Source: Clostridia bacterium (GTDB taxonomy: Bacteria > Bacillota > Clostridia > Lachnospirales > Lachnospiraceae). Taken from it: a stretch of 64,000 bases of DNA. Both the position numbers and the translations under genes were made by a program. A model generated the notes under the pieces. The model made no database searches, was not told the DNA's origin, and worked only from the letters and a program-made list of their open reading frames with translations. The stretch lies in contig CAJTAK010000008.1 of assembly GCA_910574255.1 (NCBI GenBank), positions 1 through 64,000 on the forward strand, given 5' to 3'. Positions 50,847 to 59,375 of this stretch are shown in pieces; the first letter of the stretch is position 1, and each line of letters opens with the position of its first letter.

Positions 50847-51962
50847 GTGGATGGCACAATAAAATTTGACTATTATTATGGCATCGAAGCGGAACAGTTT
50901 TCTTTTTACCGAGTTCCGAGGCTGCTGATAAAAGACGCAAGGTTTAAAGAGTTGTCCAGCGATGCAAAGCTCCTTTATGGTCTGATGCTTGACAGGCTGG
51001 CATTGTCAATCAAGAATGGCTGGCTTGACGAGGAAAACAGGGTGTATATCCATTACACCCTGGATAACATAATGGAGGATTTGGGATGCGCAAGGGAGAA
51101 ATGCGCCAAAGTGATTGCGGAGCTTGACAGCAAAAAGGGAATCGGTCTGATTGAGAAGAAAAGGAGGGGACTGGGCAAGCCGGACATCATCTATGTGAAG
51201 AATTTTGCGACACTGGATACCGGGAAAGAACCGGGCGGAGAGCTGGAAAACCCTGATAATGCTGACAATTCCGCAGAAGTTCGGAAACCGAACTTCAAGA
51301 GGTTCGATAATCAAACTTCAAGAAGTTCGGAAATCGAACTTCAAGAGATTCGGAAACCGAACTTGCAGGAGTTCGGAAATCAAACTTCAAGAGGTTCGGA
51401 AACCGAACTTGCGGAAGTTCGGGAATCGAACCCTAATTATAACAATACTAATTATACTGATCTGAGTTATACCAATCCTATCAATCAATCGGATAGAGAA
51501 ACAGAAAAACAGGAACCGGGCAAGCCGGATAATGGTATGATTGATGTGATGGATAATGCCACTGCCTACATGGAAATTATCAAGGGAAACATTGAATACG
51601 AGCATCACATGAAATATGGGGACTGGCAGGATAAGGGGCTGTATGAGGAACTGTATGAGGTTATCTGCGAGATTGTGTGCGTGAAGCGTAAGACGGTAAA
51701 GGTCAACGGGGAAGATTACCCTTATGAGCTTGTAAAATCAAAGTTCCTGAAGCTGAACAGCTCCCATTTGGAGTATGTTATCGGGTGCATGAGGGAAACC
51801 ACAACCAAGATAGCCAACATCAGGGCGTACATGGTGACTGCCCTCTACAATGCGCCTAACACCATGAACCACTATTACCAGCAGTTGGTGCAGCATGATA
51901 TGTATGGCGGCGGTTGGGAAGAAAAAGGGATGTTCCAGCCCAAAGCGGAAGGAGATGGATAA
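50847..51962 (+). CDS. RepA_N-type replication initiator with internal iterons
   Basis: 371 aa from a GTG (GGGGAGG at 50831-50837, 9 nt spacing); an ATG at 50811 lies inside parB. N-terminal RepA_N winged-helix pattern: FYRVPRLLIKDARFKELSSDAKLLYGLMLDR-type sequence (about 50910-51000), ENRVYIHYTLDNIMEDLGCAREK and GLIEKKRRGLGKPDIIYV. A central linker (about 145-195) is coded by seven 23-bp repeats. The C-terminal part (from about 230) is the DUF6017-like domain. RepA_N initiators bind iterons inside their own gene, and the repeats here fit. Confidence 0.88.
   Translation: MDGTIKFDYYYGIEAEQFSFYRVPRLLIKDARFKELSSDAKLLYGLMLDRLALSIKNGWLDEENRVYIHYTLDNIMEDLGCAREKCAKVIAELDSKKGIGLIEKKRRGLGKPDIIYVKNFATLDTGKEPGGELENPDNADNSAEVRKPNFKRFDNQTSRSSEIELQEIRKPNLQEFGNQTSRGSETELAEVRESNPNYNNTNYTDLSYTNPINQSDRETEKQEPGKPDNGMIDVMDNATAYMEIIKGNIEYEHHMKYGDWQDKGLYEELYEVICEIVCVKRKTVKVNGEDYPYELVKSKFLKLNSSHLEYVIGCMRETTTKIANIRAYMVTALYNAPNTMNHYYQQLVQHDMYGGGWEEKGMFQPKAEGDG
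51279..51438. repeat. seven 23-bp iterons inside rep (putative oriV)
   Basis: The unit GTTCGGAAACCGAACTTCAA recurs with starts at 51279, 51302, 51325, 51348, 51371, 51394 and 51417, i.e. a strict 23-bp period. AAGTTCGG-AAA-CCGAACTT is palindromic. Because 23 is not a multiple of three, the units are read in all frames in turn, so the repeat is kept as DNA, not as protein. Confidence 0.9.
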
Positions 51963-52625
51963 ATGGAATCCATGAGGGATATTGACCGGGTAATGGAACG
52001 GGAGATTGCAAAGGGGAGCTGCCCGTTGAGGTTTGTGAGGATAGAGTTTAGCAGTTCCCCTTATCAGGAGATTGCGTCAAGGGAAAAGCTGCTGGAGGTG
52101 CTGTCCTATCTGCTGCGGATTGGCGATTATGGCAGGTTTGCCGGGAAAGGGACAAGGAATAATGTTTACATGGACTTAAAAGGCAGGAAACCAGCTTTTA
52201 AGCGTACCCGATCCTTTATTGACCGGAATACCCTCTTTTCCACAATCCGCAGGTACGGAAAGAAAATAAAGCCGGATTTTGATGGGCATACTTATCTGGA
52301 AACAGTGCAGTGCTTCTTTGAACTGCCGGAAGGGGAACAGGATAAATACAGGGTAACATATGACGGGCAGGAAACATTTGCTTTCCCTATGTCGGATAAA
52401 TATATACTCGGACTTTACACGCACTGTATCTCCGCAAGGCGGGCGGCATCGGCGGATGTGGGTATTCCCGGCACAGGCTTTTCAGAAAAAGAACAGGGGA
52501 TTGCAAGCCTTGAGGGTGTGCGTGACGTGCTGTTCCAGTGCCTTTTGTTTGACACGATAAAATGCGGGGAGGGCGTATTATATGCTGACCTCTGCACGAT
52601 TTACTGTTTAAAAGAGAATAAATAG
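51963..52625 (+). CDS. hypothetical ICE protein, 220 aa
   Basis: Starts directly after the rep stop (TAAATGG). Features: RFVRIEFSSSPYQEIASREKL, YGRFAGKGTRNNVYMDLKGRKP, and FEL-PEGEQDKYRVTYDGQETFAFPMSDKYILGLY further on. No motif recognised; a replication-associated role is suggested only by position. Confidence 0.6.
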   Translation: MESMRDIDRVMEREIAKGSCPLRFVRIEFSSSPYQEIASREKLLEVLSYLLRIGDYGRFAGKGTRNNVYMDLKGRKPAFKRTRSFIDRNTLFSTIRRYGKKIKPDFDGHTYLETVQCFFELPEGEQDKYRVTYDGQETFAFPMSDKYILGLYTHCISARRAASADVGIPGTGFSEKEQGIASLEGVRDVLFQCLLFDTIKCGEGVLYADLCTIYCLKENK

Positions 52626-52651
52626 CTTTTGGACTTTTTGTCCAGAAGTGG
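52626..52651 (+). repeat. 26-bp hairpin repeat, copy 1
   Basis: Identical to 53421-53446; contains TTGGACTTTTTGTCCAG (TGGAC and GTCCA stem). It lies 17 bp upstream of the start at 52668. The second copy lies 14 bp before another start. Confidence 0.8.
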
Positions 52652-52667
52652 AGCAGGAGGATGCGCT

Positions 52668-53036
52668 ATGGCAGAAATATATATTACGGAAGAACAGAGG
52701 GCAAAATGCCGGAAAGTGGCGGATGCGTTCGCAGAGCTGTATGAGCTGACCGATGTGATGGTGGCGGATGCCGGGAGATTCGGCTTTGTCCGTCTGCAAT
52801 GGTTCAGTGAGGGCGAGGGCTTTGATTCGGCAATGGCATTTTCGGATTGTCTGGAGCTGTTTGAGGAACTCTGGCGGATATGGTATGAACATGAGGTCTT
52901 AACGCCTGTTTTGGGTACGCCGCTTGCGGAGCTTGACTATGATGAGATATTCCAGACGCTTTCCAAAGACAGGCAGGAGGAAATACTGGAGAAAAAGAAA
53001 TTTTTTGTAGCCCTGTGTAAAGACGCTTTCGATTAA
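52668..53036 (+). CDS. hypothetical acidic protein, 122 aa
   Basis: The start at 52668 (MAEIYITEEQ) has GCAGGAGGATGCGCT upstream. Helical, rich in Glu/Asp, with LQWFSEGEGFDSAMAF and LSKDRQEEILEKKKFFVAL. Not recognised. It follows the repeated hairpin. Confidence 0.65.
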   Translation: MAEIYITEEQRAKCRKVADAFAELYELTDVMVADAGRFGFVRLQWFSEGEGFDSAMAFSDCLELFEELWRIWYEHEVLTPVLGTPLAELDYDEIFQTLSKDRQEEILEKKKFFVALCKDAFD

Positions 53037-53111
53037 ATTGCATATAATTTACAATTCCGGCGATAAATCTGGTAAAATGGCATCAGTATAAAAGTACAGG
53101 AGATGGTCTGA

Positions 53112-53342
53112 ATGAAACCAGAAACAGCGAAAGTAAAGCAGAAAGGCAGGAGCAAAAAGGTATGCCCGAACTGCGGAAGGAAAATGAAACAGCAGTTTAT
53201 TGGTTTGCAGCATTGTAAATGCGGCATGAGCTGGAAGAAGGACATAGGGTATTTTGAGCGTACCGGGGATATGGTTTTCGCTCTGGAACGTAGGAATATA
53301 GGGAAAAAGACGAAGCAGTGTCCGGTGATCCGGTACAGATAA
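53112..53342 (+). CDS. zinc-ribbon protein, 76 aa
   Basis: Two Cys pairs, CPNCGRK and CKCGMSW, separated by about 15 residues, a basic N-terminus (KVKQKGRSKK) and a polar tail. ACAGGAGATGGTCTGA precedes the ATG. Probably a small DNA- or protein-binding zinc protein of the ICE. Confidence 0.65.
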   Translation: MKPETAKVKQKGRSKKVCPNCGRKMKQQFIGLQHCKCGMSWKKDIGYFERTGDMVFALERRNIGKKTKQCPVIRYR

Positions 53343-53420
53343 TGAAATATGGCAGACAGCGCAAGGGCAGTTATAGACCGTAAACAGCGGTTTGTAGCTG
53401 CTCTTTTTGCATTTATAAAA

Positions 53421-53446
53421 CTTTTGGACTTTTTGTCCAGAAGTGG
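53421..53446 (+). repeat. 26-bp hairpin repeat, copy 2
   Basis: Same 26 bp as 52626-52651, upstream of the frameshifted gene at 53460. Confidence 0.8.
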
Positions 53447-53459
53447 GAAGGAGGTCAGG

Positions 53460-54321
53460 ATGAAAAAGACTGATTATACAGGAAAAAAGGTTCACCCTTA
53501 CAGTGGCAGAGTGCGGGGAGTTCCACAATTTCGGAGAGTACCATGAGGATATAGCGGGTGTGGAGGAAGCAATCGCCATTTTCAACCGTATAACGCCGGA
53601 GAGGATGAACGGTATCCCAAGCATTGGCATCAATATCCATACAGAGGGGACAGAAAACTATGAGGACACGCAGATGGATATTGTTTCGGGCAGAGTTGCG
53701 GATTTGGAGATTCTGGATTATGTGCCGGAGATTACGGACAATCCAAAGGCAGTGGAGGTCATTGCGGAGCTGATCGACAAGCTGCCGGACATCGAAGTGC
53801 GGGGTTCTCTGGAAAAGTGGCAGGCGGCTTTCCTTGCTGCGGAGATAGACCAGCTTTCCTACAACTACGACACTGTTCAGTACAATCAGACAGTGGAGGA
53901 CAGGGAAGCGCAGATAGCGAATATCACAGAGGACATCAGGAACGGGAATACCGGGTATCTGAATGATTTCCTCAATGCGCTCATTTCAGACAGTATCCGG
54001 GAAGGCATGACGGATATTTTCGGGAAAGGGACGGAGCTTGATGACAGTGAGGGCGTACAGACCGCAAGGAAGGCGAAGGAGCTGTTAGATAAGCTGGCGG
54101 AATACAAGCCGCTTGCAAAGATTGAGGAACTGGAAGAATGTAACTATAACATGATTGATAACGTCCTGAACAATGAGAAGCCAAAAGAAGAAAAGCAAGC
54201 AGGCAGAATTTCCATAAAGGAAAAACTGGCGGAGAAAAAAGCGGTCATCGAGCAGAGGGATAAGTCAGATAAGGAAGTCCCTGAAAAGGGAACAGAGAAA
54301 AAATCAGAGAGGGAGATATAA
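53460..54321 (+). pseudogene. YodL/DUF4316-like ICE protein, apparent +1 shift in an A6 run
   Basis: GGGAAGGAGGTCAGG leads to ATG 53460 (MKKTDYTGKKVHPY), which stops at about 53546. The second frame carries the real protein: KRFTLTVAECGEFHNFGEYHE and so on to SEREI at 54321, with GTG 53503 as the nearest start. Deleting one A from the A6 run (53483-53488) joins them as MKKTDYTGKRFTLTVAECGEF. The product would have a YodL-like N-terminus, a middle helical domain and a Lys/Glu tail. Sequencing error, slippage or true inactivation are all possible. Confidence 0.78.
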
Positions 54322-54324
54322 GCG

Positions 54325-54528
54325 ATGGATAAATTTACAGTGGAAGAAATCAATTTGATGTGTGTGTTTGAGGGGCAGGACAGAAAGGGCATGATTGCTG
54401 ATATAAAGAATGTGATTCCCCACATACAGGACAGTGATATGGTGGAGCTTGCCGGACAGGTCTTGGGGAAACTGGAAACCATGAGCGATGCGGAATTTGC
54501 AGAGGTGGTATTGGAAGCGGCGGAATGA
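54325..54528 (+). CDS. transposon-transfer assisting (TTRAP) family protein
   Basis: 67 aa: MDKFTVEEINLMCVFEGQDR then DIKNVIPHIQDSDMVELAGQVLGKLETMSD-type helices (nucleotides 54400-54490). This is the small TTRAP family of ICEs, of unknown mechanism. It begins 3 bp after the preceding stop; GAGGGAGATATAAGCG upstream. Confidence 0.8.
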   Translation: MDKFTVEEINLMCVFEGQDRKGMIADIKNVIPHIQDSDMVELAGQVLGKLETMSDAEFAEVVLEAAE

Positions 54529-54645
54529 TTAACGCAAATCTTTTATAGCATTATTCGACATAACGTGCTATAATTCTTTTAGTCAGATTAGAGCAAGTAG
54601 GGATAGTCTGCGGTTGTCCTTTCTGGAAACGGAAAGGAGGTCGGT

Positions 54646-54729
54646 ATGAACACACTTGAGATACTTACACTGCTGTTGGTCATTTTCGCAGCATTAACAT
54701 ACTTAGACAACAGAAACAACCGCAAGTAA
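54646..54729 (+). CDS. 27-aa holin-like membrane peptide
   Basis: MNTLEILTLLLVIFAALTYL with a polar tail DNRNNRK. AAAGGAGGTCGGT directly precedes the ATG, so translation is plausible, and a strong terminator follows. Size, single membrane helix and basic end fit type I toxin or holin-like peptides often found on ICEs. No antitoxin RNA was identified. Confidence 0.65.
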   Translation: MNTLEILTLLLVIFAALTYLDNRNNRK

Positions 54730-54772
54730 CGGAAAAGGCTATCTTCTACTGCCATAGAGGATAGCCTTGTAA
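54730..54772 (+). terminator. terminator after the small peptide
   Basis: AAGGCTATC (54735) pairs with GATAGCCTT (54768), followed by a T-run near 54778. Confidence 0.8.
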
Positions 54773-55039
54773 TCCGTATTTTTTACGCTTTATAAGTTTC
54801 CGATTGTGCAACCGTCGGACACGTTAATATCCTTCGGCTTCTAAGATGATTATAAACCAACACTGCGAATTTTGCAAGAGGGTTTAGGAAATGGGGGTGC
54901 TTCGGCGCTCCTATTTTTTTTGCAGATTTATAGACTATATTACAGGAATATGGTCTTGTTTACAAGAATTTTTTTAAATTTATATAATAAAGTAGGAAGG
55001 AATGGGTGGGATTCCGCCGCAGTCGGCATTGTGCATAAT

Positions 55040-55162
55040 GTGTATAACTCCCCGTCTTATGGAGCTGTGGGCAACACTGTTTGCAGGATGTGGGAAAGCT
55101 GCCCTTTGCTTTTCCACATGCTGTGAATGGTGTTGTCCATAGCGGAATGGGGAGTTATGCAC
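55040..55162. other. long cruciform/structured RNA downstream of the relaxase
   Basis: Outer arms GTGTATAACTCCCC and GGGGAGTTATGCAC (13 of 14), middle arms GCTGTGGGCAACAC and GTGTTGTCCATAGC (12 of 14), inner arms GATGTGGGAAAGC and GCTTTTCCACATGC fold into one extended stem over 120 bp. No coding frame. Could be an oriT, a single-strand origin or a regulatory RNA. The 54773-55039 stretch has no gene. Confidence 0.65.
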
Positions 55163-55209
55163 ATTTCCACGATGCTCTTTTGCTTTTAAAGCCTTTTTCA
55201 GACAGGGAA

Positions 55210-56583
55210 TTACCGGGAAGGGTTATTATCCCGGTCAGGCTGTTCCTGTGCGCTTTTTGTCGGCTCTGTGCGCCCTAAATACTGGTTCAGGTTCTCCAGT
55301 TTCCGGTTCAGCGATTTCAATTCTTTCTCGCTGTTTTTGTAGGTGGCAGTCAGTTCTTTTTTCTGTGCGGTCAGCGCCTGATATTCCGATTTCAGCTTGT
55401 CGATGTTCAAGCCTTTTAAGGAAATGCCCGCCTGTTCCAGCATACGCCTTGCGCCGCCATAAAGGATGATCTGGCTCTCATGCTTACGGAAATAAGCGTC
55501 AGGGTTTTTGGACTTCTTATAGGCGGTATGATACGCTTTATTTGCCTTGTACTGCTCCGCATATTTGATAATTTCCGCAAGGTCTTTGATGCGGTTCTCC
55601 AGCTTGCGGACAGTCTGTTTTGCTTCCTTCCCGGTGGCGGCTGTGGTGGCGATTTTCTGCTCTAATTCTTTTATAGAGCCTGCTTCATTATATGCCTGTG
55701 CCGCAATCTTTAAATTCTCAACCGCCGCCCACCTCTGCAGCCCCGGACTGTTCTGGAATTTCTCATCAGAGGTGTCAATCAATCTCTTATCTGCGTAATC
55801 CCTTTTCGGGATAACTGCCTTCCGTTCCCGTTTCAGTTCAATCCGTTCTTTGATGCGCTCCTTCGTGTATTCCTTTCCAAGTGACTTGATGCTGCCACGC
55901 ACAAAACGGTCTTTGCCAAGTGGACGGAAGGAGATAAATTTGAGGGCATCTTCCCCAAAAGTTTCGCCTTTTATCTCATAGCCTTTCGCCCGCATCAGGA
56001 GCAGAAATTCTTCATAAGTAGAGGATGCTTTTATGGCGGCGTTGATGTCCTTTCTAATCTGTGTTTTCCATGCGGTACTGTTCTTATCCGCCTGCCATTC
56101 GTTGTATTTTTTTCCACGCTCTCCACCGGGGATAATGACGGAAAGGTTATGCTCGCTACACAGCTCGTCACTTAATTTTCGTATGCGGTAATAGCTTTGT
56201 TTACAGTCATGGTATTTGTTGTGTTCCATGTTGTCGGCGGCACAGAAAATGATGTGGTTATGGACGTGACCTTTATCAATATGTGTGGTGACAACATAAG
56301 AATATTTTCCCTCTAAAACTTTGTCCGCAAGCTCCTTCCCGATCTGGTGCGCTTCCTCAAAGCTGACCTCACCGGGAGCGAAAGCCTGTATCAGATGATA
56401 TGCTTTATTGGGGCTGTTTTCCCGGCAGTGGTCTAAGGTATATTTAAAGTCAATCGCTGCGGTTTCCGGCGCACAGGCATAGGAAGAAATGTAGATGCTT
56501 TCGTCCGTTTTGTCCGGATTGCATATGTAGTCTACCGCTTTATCAACGGTTGCTGTGATAGCATGGATTTTTGTGACTGCCAT
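55210..56583 (-). CDS. MobP/VirD2-type relaxase
   Basis: 457 aa. N-terminal relaxase domain: early conserved AVTKIHAITATVDKAVDYICNPDK, with the His-rich metal motif YVVTTHIDKGHVHNHIIFCA at about 98-117. The C-terminal half is a long coiled coil (AVENLKIAAQAYNEAG, TVRKLENRIKDLAE and so on). It nicks oriT and pilots the strand to the recipient. It overlaps mobC by 52 bp. No coupling protein or T4SS is visible in the window. Confidence 0.92.
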   Translation of the reverse strand: MAVTKIHAITATVDKAVDYICNPDKTDESIYISSYACAPETAAIDFKYTLDHCRENSPNKAYHLIQAFAPGEVSFEEAHQIGKELADKVLEGKYSYVVTTHIDKGHVHNHIIFCAADNMEHNKYHDCKQSYYRIRKLSDELCSEHNLSVIIPGGERGKKYNEWQADKNSTAWKTQIRKDINAAIKASSTYEEFLLLMRAKGYEIKGETFGEDALKFISFRPLGKDRFVRGSIKSLGKEYTKERIKERIELKRERKAVIPKRDYADKRLIDTSDEKFQNSPGLQRWAAVENLKIAAQAYNEAGSIKELEQKIATTAATGKEAKQTVRKLENRIKDLAEIIKYAEQYKANKAYHTAYKKSKNPDAYFRKHESQIILYGGARRMLEQAGISLKGLNIDKLKSEYQALTAQKKELTATYKNSEKELKSLNRKLENLNQYLGRTEPTKSAQEQPDRDNNPSR

Positions 56584-56873
56584 ACCTGTTTCATCAACTC
56601 CTTTACTTCGTCCATATCTTCCTGATAGACGTGGTTTGTGCTGTTAATCCTTTTCGCAATCTGGTTTAAGCTGGAGCTGATCCGCCCCAGTTCCGTATTG
56701 TATTCCCGTAAAAAACTGTAATCCACGTCATAGACATATCCGTATAAAATCAGCTTCCGCATAAAAGCTGATTTGCTTTTCATGCCGGATAGCTTAAACT
56801 TCTCGTCAAGGATATACTGCTCTTTATCATCTAAGTGAAATTCGTTTCGGTTGGTTCGTGTCCTGCTTGCCAT
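56532..56873 (-). CDS. mobC: MobC-like relaxosome protein
   Basis: 113 aa from 56873 (MASRTRTNRNEF); the Met at 56903 has no Shine-Dalgarno, while AAAGGACGATG lies before 56873. RHH-like N-terminus then the MobC core: YDVDYSFLREYNTELGRISSSLNQIAKRINSTN-type (nucleotides about 56640-56740). It assists nicking by the relaxase. Confidence 0.88.
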   Translation of the reverse strand: MASRTRTNRNEFHLDDKEQYILDEKFKLSGMKSKSAFMRKLILYGYVYDVDYSFLREYNTELGRISSSLNQIAKRINSTNHVYQEDMDEVKELMKQVWQSQKSMLSQQPLIKR

Positions 56874-57345
56874 TTTTACATCGTCCTTTCTAAATTTGGG
56901 CATAAAAAAACTGCTGTAACTTGTCCGGTTTACAACAGTCTGGTTTCGTGTCTGTTCAGTTGTTTTGGATAGAATTATCCATGTGTTATTGTAGCAAATC
57001 TGCGGGAGAAGGTCAAGGACTGGCAGAGAAAAAACGGAAAGAAAAGCAAAGAGGGTTAGGGATACTTCCCTATGGAAATTTCATCATACGGACGGTAGGG
57101 AGGTATGGGGAATTTCGCCTATGTGTCCGTACATAGGCAGTGCTTGCTATTCTTGTCTTTCGACACTCCCGGAGGGTGTGTCGCTTTAAGCTCTTTCATA
57201 CTATCATATAGGGTAGTTGCTACCTAAAAAGTGCGTTCTATTGATAGTATCAGTCGTAAAGTGGCTTAAATACTGGGGTTGTGGGGCATTGGTGGGGGAG
57301 TGGTACACAAAAAGTACACAAGATTTGTTTCAAACACCCTTATTT
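56874..57345. other. gap upstream of mobC, candidate oriT region
   Basis: No gene. A hairpin CGACACTCCCGGAGGGTGTG (57160-57179) lies upstream of mobC, the usual oriT side. At 57302-57320, TACACAAAAAGTACACAAG carries two TACACAA units, possible integrase arm sites for the Tn916-type module to the right. Confidence 0.5.
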
Positions 57346-57687
57346 TTACTGGAAAAGTTTATAGTATTCGTCCGTGACTTCCTCTGTAAATTCCTGATAG
57401 TTTTCAATGCTCCATTCATAGATTTTATCAAGAATTGGTTTCATTTTCAATCCTGTATCAGATAAAGTATATTCTACTCTTGGGGGAAAAGTCGGATAAG
57501 TGCGCCTGATTATTACGCCACTTTTCAGAAGAAATTGCAGATTTTCAGTCAACATTTTCGCTGAAATGCCTTTAAGGTCTTTTTGCAGTTCCCCAAACTG
57601 CTTATCACCTGTAAATAAGTCCTCAATGATTAACAGCCGCCATTTTCCTTTTAAGACATTCAATAAATAAAATCTCTTGTCATTCAT
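57346..57687 (-). CDS. HxlR-family HTH regulator
   Basis: 113 aa from 57687 (MNDKRFYLLN; AAAGGAGCATTTATA upstream). Winged helix with LKGKWRLLIIEDLFTG, FGELQKDLKGISAKMLTENLQFL and the wing GVIIRRTYPTFPPRVEYTLSDTG-type sequence (nucleotides about 57455-57520). HxlR/MarR-like; ligand unknown. It lies between mobC and the integrase and could belong to either element. Confidence 0.85.
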   Translation of the reverse strand: MNDKRFYLLNVLKGKWRLLIIEDLFTGDKQFGELQKDLKGISAKMLTENLQFLLKSGVIIRRTYPTFPPRVEYTLSDTGLKMKPILDKIYEWSIENYQEFTEEVTDEYYKLFQ

Positions 57688-57702
57688 TATAAATGCTCCT
57701 TT

Positions 57703-57745
57703 CCACAAAAAAAAGACAGGCAAGGCATATAACCTTGTCTGCCAC
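57703..57745 (-). terminator. terminator after the integrase
   Basis: AGACAGGCAAGG pairs with CCTTGTCTG around CATATAA, with an A/T run; read leftward it ends int transcription. Confidence 0.7.
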
Positions 57746-57758
57746 TATATTTATCTGA

Positions 57759-58985
57759 TTAATAGTTTACTGCACGGAATAATCCCTCTAACTTCTGCAT
57801 ATCTGCCTGTTTCTTCTGCTCAGTGATATGGGTGTATAAATCCATTGTCATTTGTACGGTAGCGTGTCCTAGCAGGTGCTGTACGGTCTTGGGCGGTATA
57901 TCCCTCTCAAAACATCTTGTAGCGAATGTATGCCGCAATGCGTGGGGGTGGACGTGTTCCATGATTACAGGCTCACGGTTTTCTTTCTCTGCAAGTGCTT
58001 GTTCGTCTGCATTGATTTCAGCAACTATATTGATTAGAAAATTCCTTATATCACATTCTTGGTGTGGTTTTCCTTTAAAGGAAGTGAACACGATATCTTC
58101 AAAACCTTTCAGTGGTTGCCATTCGCTCCCCATATACAGCCGTAAACGCTTCTGACAGGTACTTTGATGCTTTAAAGCCTTTTTCACGTCTGAAAGCATG
58201 GGGATTGTCCGCAAGCTGTTTTTTGTTTTCGGTGTCTGGAATTTAAACATATATTTTCCAGTCTTTAGGTCTTTGACATACACCAGTGTCCTGTTGACGG
58301 AAATCTGTTCATTCTTAAAGTCAATGTCGCTCCATGTCAAGCCCAGTGCTTCGCCGATTCTCATTCCAGTACCTAGGAGGGTAATGATAAGCGGTTCATA
58401 TGGCTTGAATTTATCCTTTTTCAGATAGGACACAAGTGTATGCTGTTCCTCAATGGATAACACTCGGCGGTCTGGCTGTTCTACTTTGGGTCTTGCAACT
58501 CCTTTACATGGGTTTTTGATGATTAAGTCGTTGCGGCAGGCTGTTTCAAAAATATCATAAAGCATACCCTGTATATTGGAGATTGACTTTGCAGAAAGCC
58601 CATTGTCCAACAGGTCATTATAAACTTTCTGGATATGCACTGGCTTCACCTGTGATAGATGTTTGCCGCCTAATGTTGGCTCTATGTAGCATGAATACAT
58701 CTGTTTGTAAGTATGTACAGAGGTTTCTTTAATGTTCGGGATTTTGTACTGTTCAAGCCACGTTTGATACCACTTGTTCAATGAAATCTTGTCTGCTTTG
58801 CCCTGTAGCCCATGTTCGACTTCATACCGCTTTTCGGATAAGGTCTTTTTGATTGCCTTTAAATCCTTATCATAGAAAGTGTAGGACTGCCCCTGATGGG
58901 TAAATCTCGCCATATAAAGCTGTTTGTCTGCTTTCCAACTGATGCCCTTTGGAAGTTCTTTTCCTGTCTTTGGGTCTTTCGCCAT
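57759..58985 (-). CDS. int: Tn916-type tyrosine integrase
   Basis: 408 aa, close to the size of Tn916 Int. N-terminal arm-binding domain (GISWKADKQLYMARFTHQGQSYTF region), core-binding domain about 75-165, catalytic Arg in LGTGMRIGEALGLTWSDI, HxxR in HPHALRHTFATRC, His in LLGHATVQMTMDLYTHI and Tyr in MDLYTH. GAAAGGAATGATATTTTT upstream. The 3' end marks an element boundary nearby. Confidence 0.93.
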   Translation of the reverse strand: MAKDPKTGKELPKGISWKADKQLYMARFTHQGQSYTFYDKDLKAIKKTLSEKRYEVEHGLQGKADKISLNKWYQTWLEQYKIPNIKETSVHTYKQMYSCYIEPTLGGKHLSQVKPVHIQKVYNDLLDNGLSAKSISNIQGMLYDIFETACRNDLIIKNPCKGVARPKVEQPDRRVLSIEEQHTLVSYLKKDKFKPYEPLIITLLGTGMRIGEALGLTWSDIDFKNEQISVNRTLVYVKDLKTGKYMFKFQTPKTKNSLRTIPMLSDVKKALKHQSTCQKRLRLYMGSEWQPLKGFEDIVFTSFKGKPHQECDIRNFLINIVAEINADEQALAEKENREPVIMEHVHPHALRHTFATRCFERDIPPKTVQHLLGHATVQMTMDLYTHITEQKKQADMQKLEGLFRAVNY

Positions 58986-59170
58986 AAAAATATCATTCCT
59001 TTCTCAATAAATTTTGATAGAAAAGGAATACCCAACCTGATATAATATCAGTACAGGATATTCCTGTTCAGCTTAAAGGTTAGGGGTTAGCTTTGGTCGG
59101 CACTCCTAGCCTTTTGTTATCTGGTTGCAATGAATGTTCGTATCACTTCCTTTCAAAATAATGTTTATAA

Positions 59171-59365
59171 TTATTCGGAAATATCATCAAGATACCGCCG
59201 TATAATCCTTGGATTCCACAAGATTTTGCGTCCTATGACGATTTTTGCTCCTGCTTCTGTGCCAATCTTAATAGCTGTTGGCTTGCCACAATTCAGCATT
59301 TTCATCAACACAGCGGTATTTACTGCAAGAATGTTATCTATAGATGTATTGTTATCGGTCCGCAT
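59171..59365 (-). CDS. xis: excisionase (Tn916 Xis-like)
   Basis: 64 aa from 59365 (GAGGTGATGATA upstream). Basic winged-helix: NTAVLMKMLNCGKPTAIKIGTEAGAKIVIGRKILWNPRIIRRYL-type reading (59190-59320), matching the small MerR-like excisionases beside Tn916-type integrases. It lies just after the Rep-like gene and before int. Confidence 0.8.
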   Translation of the reverse strand: MRTDNNTSIDNILAVNTAVLMKMLNCGKPTAIKIGTEAGAKIVIGRKILWNPRIIRRYLDDISE

Positions 59366-59375
59366 TATCATCACC

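Noticed and set aside
54872-55126. 84-aa rightward open frame
   Set aside because: It runs through the extended hairpin and lacks a ribosome binding site.
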